DNA of 64,000 nucleotides from Maribacter caenipelagi (GCF_004364175.1 NZ_SNZW01000013.1:124001-188000), one strand, 5' to 3'. Shown: positions 43,232 through 52,703, counted from the stretch's first letter. The notes: generated by a model from the letters alone, not told the origin. Made by a program: numbers and translations.

Positions 43232-44437
43232 ATGAAGTTCGGAATCATCAGAGAACGTAAGAATCCGCCAGATAAGCGTGTAGTTCTATCGCCAAAAGCA
43301 TGTCAAAAAGTCTTGAATACGCATTCAAAGGCTGAAATTATAGTAGAACCATCCCCAATTAGAGCTTATGAAGATGATGCTTACCGGGATTTAGGTATTA
43401 CCGTGGCAAGTGAAATGGAACAGTGCGACGTGCTTTTAGGAGTCAAAGAAGTACCAATAGATGCTTTAATTCCGAATAAAAAATACTTTTTCTTTTCGCA
43501 TACTATTAAAAAGCAACCTTATAATAGAGATTTGCTTCGTGCTATTTTGGATAAGAACATTGAAATGTATGACCATGAGGTAATTACCAACAAGCAAGAA
43601 CAGCGAGTAGTTGCCTTTGGTAGATATGCAGGTATTGTGGGAGCTTATAATGGTTTTAGGGCATATGGACTTAAAAACGATGTTTTTCATTTGCCAAAGG
43701 CCAATGATTTACCAGATCAACAAGCCTTGATAGCAGAATTGAAAAAACTATCATTACCGAATATAAAAGTACTGCTTACCGGTAGAGGTAGAGTGGGTAA
43801 TGGCGCTAGAGAAATGTTGGACGGTATGGGTATGAGACGTGTAAATGTTACCGAGTATTTAGAGGAAACTTTCGCCGAACCTGTCTATTGCCAAATTGAT
43901 GCCGGTGAATATAATAGGCGTAAAGATGGCGTACGTGGAAATAAATCTGATTTCTTTGCTCACCCAGAAGAATATAAATCTAACTTCTTTAGGTTTGCCA
44001 AAGTAACCGATTTCTATATTGCCGGTCATTTTTATGGTCAAGGAGCTCCTTATTTATTCACTACGGAAGATGCAAAACATGAAGATTTTAAAATTAAGGT
44101 TGTTGCCGATATAAGTTGTGACATTGACGGACCGGTTGCTTCTACTATTAAACCTTCTACGATTGCTGATCCCATTTATGGCTATGACCCAGTATCGGAG
44201 TCCGAAACAGATTTCACGAATGCTGATGCTATTGCAGTTATGGCTGTAGATAATCTACCTTGTGAATTACCTAGAGATGCAAGTGAAGGTTTTGGTGAGG
44301 CTTTTATAAAAAATGTGATTCCGGCTTTCTTCAATAATGATAAAGATGGAGTTCTTGAAAGAGCTAGAATGACCAAGGATGGGAAACTGACCGAACGTTA
44401 TGCTTACCTGCAAGATTACGTAGATGGTAAAGAATAA
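43232..44437 (+). CDS. NAD(P)-dependent oxidoreductase, saccharopine dehydrogenase/alanine dehydrogenase-like
   Basis: ATG 43232 (401 residues, MKFGIIRERKNPPDKRVVLSP) is the natural start; a longer frame from 43196 adds 12 residues. The N-terminus is of the alanine dehydrogenase/transhydrogenase type, and the nucleotide-binding loop is KVLLTGRGRVGNGAREML. VGAYNGFRAYG, FFSHTIKKQ and DISCDIDGPVAST match LYS1-type saccharopine dehydrogenases (NAD, lysine-forming), which are frequent in flavobacteria. It probably acts in lysine metabolism. It is divergent from tmRNA. Confidence 0.85.
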   Translation: MKFGIIRERKNPPDKRVVLSPKACQKVLNTHSKAEIIVEPSPIRAYEDDAYRDLGITVASEMEQCDVLLGVKEVPIDALIPNKKYFFFSHTIKKQPYNRDLLRAILDKNIEMYDHEVITNKQEQRVVAFGRYAGIVGAYNGFRAYGLKNDVFHLPKANDLPDQQALIAELKKLSLPNIKVLLTGRGRVGNGAREMLDGMGMRRVNVTEYLEETFAEPVYCQIDAGEYNRRKDGVRGNKSDFFAHPEEYKSNFFRFAKVTDFYIAGHFYGQGAPYLFTTEDAKHEDFKIKVVADISCDIDGPVASTIKPSTIADPIYGYDPVSESETDFTNADAIAVMAVDNLPCELPRDASEGFGEAFIKNVIPAFFNNDKDGVLERARMTKDGKLTERYAYLQDYVDGKE

Positions 44438-44644
44438 ATAGAGGCCTCACTTTAATTTGTAGGTTGTTTAAATAGGAATCTTTTTTTGATTTCTAAACAC
44501 GTTACTGTAAGTATACCTAAGGTATATGCCAATAAATGTTGAATACTAAAAAAGTTTCGAAAGTGTGTCGAATGGATCTGGATTTAAAAAAATATGATAA
44601 TCTTTAAGTAATTATTTTGAGAATAGTTTTTATATCTGGTCTTT

Positions 44645-45550
44645 TTAATTTATTAAAGATACTCCAATACCTAAAGTGGTCTGTCTATGGTTATAGTCTA
44701 TTAGAGTTTCGCCGTAACCATCAAAAAATTGTACATGACCATTGAAGTTTTCAAAGATTGGAAAAGACCAGTTTAATTGTAAACTACCACGGCTTTTGTC
44801 TCCTAGGTTTAAAGAGTGTCTGGCAATAGCTCTAAAGCGCTGTCTGCCCCAGTCATAGGTGATATCGGCTTCGCCACGGCCTATATAATCAGATATCTTT
44901 TCGTTGTCATCAATTTTGCTTCCTATACGTATCCATGGTTTTAGCATTACTTGCCAGTTCCCTCGTTCTAATGCAGCATGAAAAGCAATACGGTTCCAGC
45001 TTCTTGAAATTGGATCTGACTGTCCGTTAGATTCATGAATTATAGCAGCTCCAATCATTTTAGCATCGAAACCGAGTATTTTAAATTGAATGGGGAAATT
45101 GGCAATAATTTCAGGCTGATAATTTAATTCGCGAAATGGTCTAGAACGCTCTGTATTATAAATTTGCCAATAGGCAGTTTGCGAATAACCCATCCATAAA
45201 TCCATTTTACCATCGAACATGCCATGAAAGATTTTGGTTTTTAGGCTAATCTGAAATTTTGACTCTACAGCATTTAACCTGTTCGGCTCATCTAAAACTT
45301 TATCTGAATTTTCTGCTTGAGGAAATTCATTTGGGTTGGTAGAATATTTTGCGGCGGTTATGTAGATAGGTTTGTAAGAGGTTAGAATGAATGTACCGCG
45401 TTGGTGCTCATCATCTAGCTCCCATAATTCACTTAAGCTTTTACTATTGTTGAAATACCAATTGTGATCATGATCTTCTTGCGAAAAACATTGATAACCG
45501 ATACTTATTATAAAAGTGAATATTAAAACTGTTGCTGTTTTATGTAACAT
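44645..45550 (-). CDS. pldA: Outer-membrane phospholipase A (OMPLA family)
   Basis: A 301-residue protein with signal peptide (TVLIFTFIISIGYQCFSQ) and a 12-strand barrel pattern. Diagnostic motifs are YSQTAYWQIYN and HESNGQSDPISRSWNR, which contain the catalytic His and Ser two residues apart and the Asn of the OMPLA triad. It hydrolyses phospholipids that reach the outer leaflet of the outer membrane. It is a single gene, transcribed towards the end of the saccharopine-dehydrogenase-like gene, with 207 gene-free bases between them. Confidence 0.93.
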   Translation of the reverse strand: MLHKTATVLIFTFIISIGYQCFSQEDHDHNWYFNNSKSLSELWELDDEHQRGTFILTSYKPIYITAAKYSTNPNEFPQAENSDKVLDEPNRLNAVESKFQISLKTKIFHGMFDGKMDLWMGYSQTAYWQIYNTERSRPFRELNYQPEIIANFPIQFKILGFDAKMIGAAIIHESNGQSDPISRSWNRIAFHAALERGNWQVMLKPWIRIGSKIDDNEKISDYIGRGEADITYDWGRQRFRAIARHSLNLGDKSRGSLQLNWSFPIFENFNGHVQFFDGYGETLIDYNHRQTTLGIGVSLIN

Positions 45551-45638
45551 CTATAAATTTTAAATGAGTCAAAATTATATATTTGGATGGGTATTAGTAA
45601 ATGTATTCGTAATTTAAATTAATATAATCGATTTTATT

Positions 45639-46019
45639 ATGAAGCCAGCAGAGAGCTATATTTTCAATCAACCTGAACCATACAGAGGAATTTTAATGCA
45701 TTTACAAATGATGATTGAAACGACCTTGCCAGATATTGAAATGAAATTTAAATGGAATATTCCCTGTTTTTACATTGGTAAATCTCCTATTTGTTATTTG
45801 AATGCAAATCATAAAAAGCAGTTTGTAGATATTGCTTTTTGGAACTCTGCCCACCTTACAAAACATTTGAACGTACTAATTCCTGAAAATAGAAAAGTAG
45901 TACGTTCATTGCGTTATAGTTCCCTTGAAGATATCGATAACGATATTCTTGTTGAAGTTTTGAAAGATGCTTACTCTGTTCGTAAGAATGGGTTTTATAA
46001 GCAGAAAGATTTGCTCTAA
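45639..46019 (+). CDS. DUF1801-family protein
   Basis: A 126-residue cytosolic protein. The pattern IETTLPDIEMKFKWNIPCFYIGKSPICYLN and FVDIAFWNSAHL fits DUF1801 (YdhG-like), small proteins related to frataxin-like folds with no assigned function. It is divergent from pldA (88 bases apart). Its stop overlaps the stop of convergent kdsA by four bases. Confidence 0.85.
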   Translation: MKPAESYIFNQPEPYRGILMHLQMMIETTLPDIEMKFKWNIPCFYIGKSPICYLNANHKKQFVDIAFWNSAHLTKHLNVLIPENRKVVRSLRYSSLEDIDNDILVEVLKDAYSVRKNGFYKQKDLL

Positions 46020-46834
46020 AACTCATTCACCACAGCTCTCAACGCAACTAAGTCAGTCAATAGCTTTTTCATCAATCCTAAGTCTAGCATATTGGCGCCA
46101 TCACTTTTTGCATTGGCACAATCAAAATGGGTTTCTATAAAAAGTCCGTCAACACCTGCGGCAACACCTGCACGTGCCATAGTACCAATCAAAGCAGGTC
46201 TACCACCTGTAACGCCAGAAGTTTGATTCGGTTGTTGTAATGAATGTGTAACATCTAAAACCACAGGCGCATATTGCTTCATGGTCGGTACACCTCTAAA
46301 ATCTACGATCATATCTTGGTAGCCGAACATGGTTCCGCGATCGGTAATCATAGCTTGCTGGTTTCCTGTTTCGGTAACTTTATTTACGGCATGCTTCATA
46401 CTCTCAGGACTCATAAATTGTCCTTTTTTGATGTTGACCGTTTTACCAGTTTCAGCAGCGGCAACTACTAAATCTGTCTGGCGAGCTAAAAATGCAGGTA
46501 TTTGTAAAACATCTACATATTCTGCAGCCATAACAGCATCTTGCTCTGTATGTATATCGGTAACCGTTGGTACTTTAAATGTTTCAGAAACTTTACGTAG
46601 AATCTTTAAAGCCTTTTCATCTCCAATACCGGTAAATGAATCTAGTCTACTTCGGTTTGCTTTTTTAAAACTTCCTTTAAAAACGTAAGGAATTTTAAGC
46701 TCATCGGTTGTGGTAATAATATGCTCTGCAATGCGCATAGCCATATCTTCACCTTCAATGGCACAAGGTCCTGAAAGTAAAAAGAAATTGTTGCTGTCGG
46801 TATGTTTTATTTGGGGTATAAGAGATAGGTTCAT
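46016..46834 (-). CDS. kdsA: 3-deoxy-8-phosphooctulonate synthase (KDO-8-phosphate synthase)
   Basis: Start chosen at 46834, giving 272 residues (MNLSLIPQIKHTDSNNFFLLSGPCAIEGE), the usual KdsA length; a frame from 46855 adds seven residues. Motifs: SGPCAIEGED, FKGSFKKANRSRLDSFTGIGDEKAL, VTDIHTEQDA, LQIPAFLARQTDL, NIKKGQFMSPE, DRGTMFGYQDM and FIETHFDCANAKSDGANML. It condenses phosphoenolpyruvate with arabinose 5-phosphate to give KDO-8-phosphate for lipopolysaccharide. An Asn or Cys at the metal site cannot be settled by eye. Confidence 0.97.
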   Translation of the reverse strand: MNLSLIPQIKHTDSNNFFLLSGPCAIEGEDMAMRIAEHIITTTDELKIPYVFKGSFKKANRSRLDSFTGIGDEKALKILRKVSETFKVPTVTDIHTEQDAVMAAEYVDVLQIPAFLARQTDLVVAAAETGKTVNIKKGQFMSPESMKHAVNKVTETGNQQAMITDRGTMFGYQDMIVDFRGVPTMKQYAPVVLDVTHSLQQPNQTSGVTGGRPALIGTMARAGVAAGVDGLFIETHFDCANAKSDGANMLDLGLMKKLLTDLVALRAVVNEF

Positions 46835-46911
46835 TTGTCGAATATTTTTAAACAAAGATACTATTTTAAGAAGCTTACTGTTCTATTAAGATAAGATTGT
46901 CGAAACCCCAA

Positions 46912-47484
46912 ATGGAAATGAAAATCAAACAGTTTTCAATTATACTATTGCTTATAATTTGTACTGGCAATGCCCGTGCTCAATTTGGTAAAAATTGTGA
47001 ATTGAGGCAGGTGAAGATTAATCTTATTAATCCCGGTCTCGAATATGAAATGGCTTTGGGTACCAATACGACACTTGATATTAAAGCGGGAATTCAAGTT
47101 GCTTTAGATCCTCTTTTACCAGATGTTTACGGGGAATTTGGTGTTTTTCCTGCCATTGCCGGTCAATATCGTTACTATTACAATTTTGAAAAGCGTCAGC
47201 GTAAAAGAAAACAGATTTATGGTAACTCTGCAAATTATGCGGCACCTGCTGTTGCTGTCTTTTTTCCTGGTTCGCGAACTATTGCCAATGAGAATGTATC
47301 AGGAGCTTTTGGCTATGCCGGATTGGTAACTGGTCTACAACGTAGTTATGATTCCGGATTCAACTTTTCCGTTGATGTCGGTGCGGCGTATTATGAAGGG
47401 CAATTTGAAGGTGGTATTTATCCCGTGGCCAACTTAAGTATTGGTTTTATAATTAGTGAAAAACGCTGGTGCGTAGGTCGTTAA
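46912..47484 (+). CDS. Small secreted outer-membrane-type protein, tandem family member 1
   Basis: ATG 46912 is taken (190 residues); ATG 46918 is almost as good, and a TTG at 46897 is less likely. Signal peptide FSIILLLIICTGNARAQ. The mature part has strands with LINPGLEYEMALGTNTTLDIKAG and VFPAIAGQYRYYYNFEKRQ, then YGNSANYAAPA, GLQRSYDSGFNFSVDVGAAYY and ANLSIGFIISE. This looks like an 8-strand outer-membrane barrel. Two paralogues follow on the same strand and a distant one lies at 36849. No function is recognised. Confidence 0.8.
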   Translation: MEMKIKQFSIILLLIICTGNARAQFGKNCELRQVKINLINPGLEYEMALGTNTTLDIKAGIQVALDPLLPDVYGEFGVFPAIAGQYRYYYNFEKRQRKRKQIYGNSANYAAPAVAVFFPGSRTIANENVSGAFGYAGLVTGLQRSYDSGFNFSVDVGAAYYEGQFEGGIYPVANLSIGFIISEKRWCVGR

Positions 47485-47573
47485 TTTTGTAGTTATTTTC
47501 TTAATATTTCTTTAAATCAGGTAATTACATTTCTTAAATCATGTAGTTTTAGTTGCAACATCAATCAATTTAC

Positions 47574-48158
47574 ATGAAAAAAAATACACTTATTCTTCTG
47601 TTTTTATCGGTAACTACAGCGAATGCCCAAATCAGGGATTTCTCGGAAAAAGGCAACGGACTCGTTAATCTAGAGCGACATCAATTTACTATCAACTTAT
47701 TGGGACCGGGTATTAGATATGAACTGGGTCTTTTTAAAAACGTTAGTGCTTCAACTAGTTTTACACCCGCTTTTGCAAGATATCAAGAAGGCTATGCTTT
47801 GGGCTATGCCTGGCATACTAGAATTAGATATTACCATAATTTTCAAGAGCGATTAGATATTAATAAGAATGTGGTTGGCAACTCTGCAAATTATATTGGT
47901 CCTGCGCGTAGTATATTCTGGGAACCGGTACAGTTTACCGATAATATTTCTGACGGGAATAGTAATTATGCCTTTGCGTTCTATGGTGGTGTGTATGGTA
48001 TACAGCGTACTAATAGAAAAGGATTCAATATTAATGCCGAAGTAGGGTATGGCTATTTTGACGGAGATGGTATAGATAATGGACACGGTTTTATGGTGAA
48101 TCTAAATTTCGGTTGGGTAGCTACAATACGAAAATCGACTAAACCTACGTTCGATTAA
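47574..48158 (+). CDS. Small secreted outer-membrane-type protein, tandem family member 2
   Basis: ATG 47574 gives 194 residues with signal peptide (NTLILLFLSVTTANAQ); the TTG at 47553 is rejected. Family blocks: FTINLLGPGIRYELGLFKNV, WHTRIRYYHNFQERLDINKN, GNSANYIGPARSIF, YGIQRTNRKGFNINAEVGYGYF and MVNLNFGWVA. The internal block differs enough from members 1 and 3 that the duplication is old. It may share a transcript with its neighbours, although the gaps (89 and 51 bases) allow separate promoters. Confidence 0.82.
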   Translation: MKKNTLILLFLSVTTANAQIRDFSEKGNGLVNLERHQFTINLLGPGIRYELGLFKNVSASTSFTPAFARYQEGYALGYAWHTRIRYYHNFQERLDINKNVVGNSANYIGPARSIFWEPVQFTDNISDGNSNYAFAFYGGVYGIQRTNRKGFNINAEVGYGYFDGDGIDNGHGFMVNLNFGWVATIRKSTKPTFD

Positions 48159-48209
48159 AGTGGTCTGATATTTGATATACAATCCGAATAAAATCAAACC
48201 AAATTAATT

Positions 48210-48755
48210 ATGAAAAAAATGTTCGGCCTAACGGTAATTTTGATGTCCGCTATTTATGTGAATGCCCAGTCTGATAAATTAGTAGAGGACGGACTCTTTA
48301 AAATTAATGCTTTGCTACCAGGAGTATCTTATGAAATGGGAGTAGGAGAGAGAACTACCATAAATGCTGAAGCTATAATAGGTTTTGCTCTACAAGGAGC
48401 TTCTAATGTAGAAACAGAATTTGGACTATACCCAGGTTTTGCGGCTGACTTTAGATATTACAATAACTTTGACAGAAGATTGAAAAAAGGTAAAAACATA
48501 TCAGGTAACACAGGTAACTACTTTAGTTTTTTAAATCAATTACAATTTGGGACACCCATTATCGGCAATTTAGAATATGCATCTGATTACTATTATAATG
48601 CAGCTTTAGTGTATGGTTTACAGCGAACTTACAAGAAGGGGTTTTATTTTAGTTTAGCATTCGGACCGGGTGTTTTTGTCAATGAATTTAATACAGATGC
48701 GGGTATTTTAATTGATGCTAGACTTGGTTGGGTGATTGGTGGTAGAAAAAAGTAG
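48210..48755 (+). CDS. Small secreted outer-membrane-type protein, tandem family member 3
   Basis: A 181-residue protein with signal peptide (MFGLTVILMSAIYVNAQ). Family blocks: FKINALLPGVSYEMGVGERT, YPGFAADFRYYNNFDRRLKK, GNTGNYFSF, YGLQRTYKKGFYFSLAFGPG and LIDARLGWVIG. The strand pattern is that of a small outer-membrane barrel. It precedes typA but is separated from it by a recognisable promoter, so it is not part of that unit. Confidence 0.82.
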   Translation: MKKMFGLTVILMSAIYVNAQSDKLVEDGLFKINALLPGVSYEMGVGERTTINAEAIIGFALQGASNVETEFGLYPGFAADFRYYNNFDRRLKKGKNISGNTGNYFSFLNQLQFGTPIIGNLEYASDYYYNAALVYGLQRTYKKGFYFSLAFGPGVFVNEFNTDAGILIDARLGWVIGGRKK

Positions 48756-48833
48756 TCGCTCGCATACTGAACTGTCTCAAAATCAATAAGATAAAAATAA
48801 CATAAGTTTAAGTGTGGCTATCGTTATTTAAAG

Positions 48834-48841
48834 TATCTTTG
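48834..48841 (+). promoter_or_regulatory. Probable typA promoter -7 element
   Basis: TATCTTTG matches the Bacteroidota -7 consensus TAnnTTTG and lies 21 bases before the typA ATG. A TGTGG segment about 20 bases upstream could act as the weak -33 element. Confidence 0.55.
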
Positions 48842-48862
48842 CACGCTTAAATAAGACCTTTT

Positions 48863-50665
48863 ATGTCCACTACTACAAAAAATATTGCGATCATTGCGCA
48901 CGTTGACCACGGTAAAACGACCTTGGTAGACAAAATAATGTACCACTGTAGCTTGTTTCGCGAAAACGAGAATACAGGTGATTTAATTTTGGATAATAAC
49001 GACTTGGAAAGAGAACGTGGTATTACCATTACTTCCAAAAACGTTTCCGTTATATATAAGGATACTAAAATAAATATTATTGATACTCCTGGTCACGCCG
49101 ATTTCGGTGGCGAAGTTGAGCGTGTATTGAATATGGCAGATGGTGTTTTGTTATTGGTAGATGCTTTCGAGGGTCCTATGCCTCAAACACGTTTTGTACT
49201 TCAAAAAGCGATTGACCTAGGTTTGAAGCCTTGTTTGGTAATCAATAAAGTTGATAAAGAAAACTGTACTCCAGAAGAAGTACATGAAAAAGTTTTCGAT
49301 CTTATGTTCGAGCTAGGTGCTGAAGAGTGGCAGTTAGACTTCCCTACAGTTTATGGTTCTGCAAAGAACAACTGGATGAGTGAAGATTGGAAAAACGAAA
49401 CTACCAATATTGAGCCGTTATTAGATATGGTTATTGAGCATATTCCAACTTTTGAACCAAAAGAAGGTAATACTCAAATGTTGATCACTTCTTTAGATTT
49501 CTCTTCATTTACAGGTAGAATTGCTATCGGTAGATTGCAAAGAGGGTCATTAAAAGAAAACCAACAAATATCTTTGGTGAAACGCGATGGTTCTATCGTG
49601 AAGTCTAAAATTAAGGAACTTTATGTATTTGAAGGCCTTGGTCGTAAGAAGGTACAAGAAGTTGAAACTGGTGATATTTGTGCATTAGTAGGTGTTGAAG
49701 GTTTTGAAATTGGTGATACTGTTGCCGATATCGAAAATCCTGAAGCATTAAAAACTATCGCAATCGATGAGCCAACAATGAGTATGTTGTTCACTATTAA
49801 CGATAGCCCTTTCTTTGGTCAAGATGGTAAGTTTGTTACTTCGAGACATATTAAAGATCGTTTATCGAAAGAATTAGAGAAAAACTTGGCGTTACGTGTA
49901 AACGAAACAGATAGTGCAGATAAGTTTTTAGTATTCGGTCGTGGTGTATTACACCTTTCAGTTTTAATCGAAACTATGCGTCGCGAAGGTTATGAATTAC
50001 AGATTGGGCAACCACAAGTAATTATAAAAGAGATTGACGGTGTTAAATGTGAACCTATCGAGCATTTGACTATCGATTTACCTGAAGAAGTTTCTGGTAG
50101 AGCTGTTGAAATGGTATCTATTCGTAAAGGGGAGATGACTAGTATGGAAGCTAAAGGTGACCGTATGTTATGTGAGTTTCAAATCCCATCACGTGGTATC
50201 ATCGGTCTTCGTAACCAATTATTAACGGCAACTGCGGGTGAGGCTATTATGGCACACCGTTTCTTAGAGTATCAACCGATGAAAGGTGATATTCCACAAA
50301 GACAAAATGGTTCTTTAGTATCTATGGAAAGAGGAAAAGCAATTCCTTATTCTATCGATAAATTACAAGATCGTGGTAAATTTTTCGTTGATCCGGGTGA
50401 AGATATTTACGAAGGTCAAGTTATCGGTGAAAATTCTCGTGGAGATGATATGACCGTTAACATTACAAAGACTAAAAAATTATCTAATGTTCGTTCTTCT
50501 GGTGCCGATGATAAAGCTAAAATTGTTCCTGCAATTAAGTTTTCTCTTGAAGAGGCATTAGAATACATTCAAAAAGATGAGTATGTTGAGGTTACTCCAA
50601 AGCATTTACGTTTACGTAAAATCTACTTGACTGAAAATGAGCGTAAGAGAAATAAAATAGCATAA
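48863..50665 (+). CDS. typA: Ribosome-associated GTPase TypA/BipA
   Basis: A 600-residue translational GTPase. G motifs: AHVDHGKTTLVDKI (G1), RERGITITSK (G2), DTPGHADFGGEVERVL (G3), NKVDKE (G4) and GSAKNNW (G5). Elongation-factor domains II, III and V follow, then the BipA-specific C-terminal part (RGIIGLRNQLLTATAGEAIM, GQVIGENSRGDDMTVN, TPKHLRLRKIYL). It binds the ribosome and supports growth at low temperature and 50S assembly. Single gene with its own promoter and terminator. Confidence 0.98.
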   Translation: MSTTTKNIAIIAHVDHGKTTLVDKIMYHCSLFRENENTGDLILDNNDLERERGITITSKNVSVIYKDTKINIIDTPGHADFGGEVERVLNMADGVLLLVDAFEGPMPQTRFVLQKAIDLGLKPCLVINKVDKENCTPEEVHEKVFDLMFELGAEEWQLDFPTVYGSAKNNWMSEDWKNETTNIEPLLDMVIEHIPTFEPKEGNTQMLITSLDFSSFTGRIAIGRLQRGSLKENQQISLVKRDGSIVKSKIKELYVFEGLGRKKVQEVETGDICALVGVEGFEIGDTVADIENPEALKTIAIDEPTMSMLFTINDSPFFGQDGKFVTSRHIKDRLSKELEKNLALRVNETDSADKFLVFGRGVLHLSVLIETMRREGYELQIGQPQVIIKEIDGVKCEPIEHLTIDLPEEVSGRAVEMVSIRKGEMTSMEAKGDRMLCEFQIPSRGIIGLRNQLLTATAGEAIMAHRFLEYQPMKGDIPQRQNGSLVSMERGKAIPYSIDKLQDRGKFFVDPGEDIYEGQVIGENSRGDDMTVNITKTKKLSNVRSSGADDKAKIVPAIKFSLEEALEYIQKDEYVEVTPKHLRLRKIYLTENERKRNKIA

Positions 50666-50670
50666 GTACT

Positions 50671-50700
50671 AAAGCTCCTTTTTTAAGGAGCTTTTTTTTT
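50671..50700 (+). terminator. typA terminator
   Basis: AAAGCTCCTT and AAGGAGCTTT form a 10-bp stem around TTTT, followed by a T-run, six bases after the typA stop. Confidence 0.92.
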
Positions 50701-50714
50701 ACTTTTAAAACTAG

Positions 50715-50737
50715 AAACCACCTTATCGGGTGGTTTT
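50715..50737 (+). terminator. Second hairpin behind typA
   Basis: AAACCACC pairs with GGTGGTTT and is followed by TT; likely a backup terminator. The remaining gap to 50959 holds no gene. Confidence 0.6.
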
Positions 50738-50958
50738 TAGTTTTAGTGGTTTGTTGGAGATTGATGGTGAGGTTGATTTTGTGATTACTCCGCTGATATA
50801 TTGTTAATTAGTGGCGATAGACTAAGAAAAATGTAAAAAATTAGTGTAGATTTTCCTACTTTCTTAATAATGTGTTCATCCTGCATTTTTCTTCGTTTCT
50901 GCATAGAATTTTATCTAATTTAAAGTAGAATTTAATCACAACTCAAACTAACGTTATT

Positions 50959-51747
50959 ATGCAACTAAAAGGTAAAAATGTACTCATTACTGGGGGTACT
51001 CGGGGTATTGGAAAATGTATGGTTCAAAACCTAATTAAAGATGGGGTAAGCAATATTGCGGTCATTGCACGTGACAAACAAAATCTAAAAAATTTATCAT
51101 TAGAGTATCCAGACGTAAGCTTTATTAGAATTGCCGGTGATATTGCCAATATAGAGGTTCTGCGGGATGCTGCAGCACGTATAGAAGACAAATGGGGTCA
51201 TTTAGATATTTTGATAAATAATGCAGGTATTGTTTCCGCTGGTCCTTTAGAAGATATACAAGATGAGGATTTATATGATCAGGTTGCTATAAATCTTACC
51301 GCTGTAATGTTATTGACAAAATACTGCATTCCGCTTTTAAAATTTTCTGAAGATGCATATATCTTAAATATTTCATCGGGGTTGGGATTAATTGGGATGC
51401 CTTTCTATGCGGTATATGGTAGCACTAAAGCTGCTATACGCCAGTTTTCAGATTCTATGCGTAGAGAATTAGCACCTTTAAAGGTTTCGGTTACCTGCGC
51501 TTTTCCGACCGCTACAGATACTGATATGATGCAAAAATTCAAAGGCAGAAAGATGGATTCGCCAGAGTATGTTGCAGAACGTTCTTTAGAAGGATTATTT
51601 AATAAAGAAATACAAGTTATTTTTGGAGGTGATGAACGACTGAAGGAAAATATCTTGAATTTTGAGGCACCTGAAGAGTTAGATAAGATGGTTGCAGAGA
51701 ATTATGAGGAACGTAAAACAGCTAGTTTAGATCATAAAGCCGTATAA
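50959..51747 (+). CDS. Short-chain dehydrogenase/reductase (SDR)
   Basis: A 262-residue classical SDR: cofactor loop ITGGTRGIGKCM, LINNAGIVSAGPLED, catalytic Ser in ILNISSGLGLIG and the YxxxK motif in YAVYGSTKAA. The substrate is unknown. The enzyme family reduces or oxidises hydroxyl and keto groups with NAD(P)H. It is followed 34 bases later by a lipoprotein gene with the leader motif seen in the island, possibly on the same transcript. Confidence 0.94.
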   Translation: MQLKGKNVLITGGTRGIGKCMVQNLIKDGVSNIAVIARDKQNLKNLSLEYPDVSFIRIAGDIANIEVLRDAAARIEDKWGHLDILINNAGIVSAGPLEDIQDEDLYDQVAINLTAVMLLTKYCIPLLKFSEDAYILNISSGLGLIGMPFYAVYGSTKAAIRQFSDSMRRELAPLKVSVTCAFPTATDTDMMQKFKGRKMDSPEYVAERSLEGLFNKEIQVIFGGDERLKENILNFEAPEELDKMVAENYEERKTASLDHKAV

Positions 51748-51781
51748 TCTATACAGGGAAATCAACAAACGGCGAACAACT

Positions 51782-52681
51782 ATGAAATTATTTTATAAAC
51801 TATCATTTTTAATAGTACTTACAGTTATTGTGTCCTGTAAAGAAACCCCTAAATCAGTTAATGAAACCGCTAAAGATGTGGTCGTAGAATCTGATTTTAT
51901 TGCTATACCCGATTCTTGGGTAAACTCACGAGTTGAAAAAACAAAAGAAAGACTAAATGCATCTGAAGCAGGAAAAGTAATATGGAATGCTATGGAAGCC
52001 CATGGTGGTTTAGATACTTGGTACGCTAACGGGCCAATTACATTTCGTTTTAATTATCAGCCTTTAGATGGTAAAACTGCTAGAGATAGTTACCAAACCG
52101 TAGATAAATGGAGTAATCGTGCTGTACATACTAGTACTGCAGATAGTTCTGCGAAATTTGGTTGGACAGGTGAACAAGCTTGGGTAATGGCTAAAGACAG
52201 TACAGCATTTGCTTACGACACCAAATTCTGGGCGCTAACACCATTATGGTTTGTTGGTCATCCTTTTGTCTTGAGTGGGGAAGGGGTGAACTTAGAGCTG
52301 TTAGAACCAACAACTTTCAAAGAGCATGATTACAATGTGGTAAAAGTTACTTTTGATGCGGAAACTGGTGATGCTCCAGATGATTATTATATTCTATATG
52401 TAAATAAGGAAACTAGTAAATTGGCGGTAATGAGATACATTGTTTCATACCCTGAGTATTTTAAAGATGGTGGGCACGCACCAGAAAAGTTTACTGAATT
52501 TATTGGCGAACATGTAGTTGATGGTATTACCATGCCAGGTGGTTTTAAAACGTATTGGACGATTAAAGACGATCAGCCAGGTGACTATATCACTAAAATT
52601 GATTTTACAGATGTGTCTTTTGAAAAAGAATTACCTAAAGGTTTTTTTGATGCTCCGGCAGATGCTAAGATTTTGAACTAA
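51782..52681 (+). CDS. Lipoprotein of DUF6503-like type
   Basis: A 299-residue lipoprotein (signal LSFLIVLTVIVSC). The mature part is beta-rich with AHGGLDTWYANGPITFRFNY, LTPLWFVGHPFVLSGEG and FKTYWTIKDDQPGDYITKIDF, resembling a LolA-like half-barrel as in DUF6503 proteins (assignment from memory). This suggests binding of a hydrophobic ligand in the periplasm. Start motif GGCGAACAACTATG resembles leaders of island genes. Confidence 0.75.
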   Translation: MKLFYKLSFLIVLTVIVSCKETPKSVNETAKDVVVESDFIAIPDSWVNSRVEKTKERLNASEAGKVIWNAMEAHGGLDTWYANGPITFRFNYQPLDGKTARDSYQTVDKWSNRAVHTSTADSSAKFGWTGEQAWVMAKDSTAFAYDTKFWALTPLWFVGHPFVLSGEGVNLELLEPTTFKEHDYNVVKVTFDAETGDAPDDYYILYVNKETSKLAVMRYIVSYPEYFKDGGHAPEKFTEFIGEHVVDGITMPGGFKTYWTIKDDQPGDYITKIDFTDVSFEKELPKGFFDAPADAKILN

Positions 52682-52703
52682 TTTGTAGTTGATATAAAAG
52701 CGT

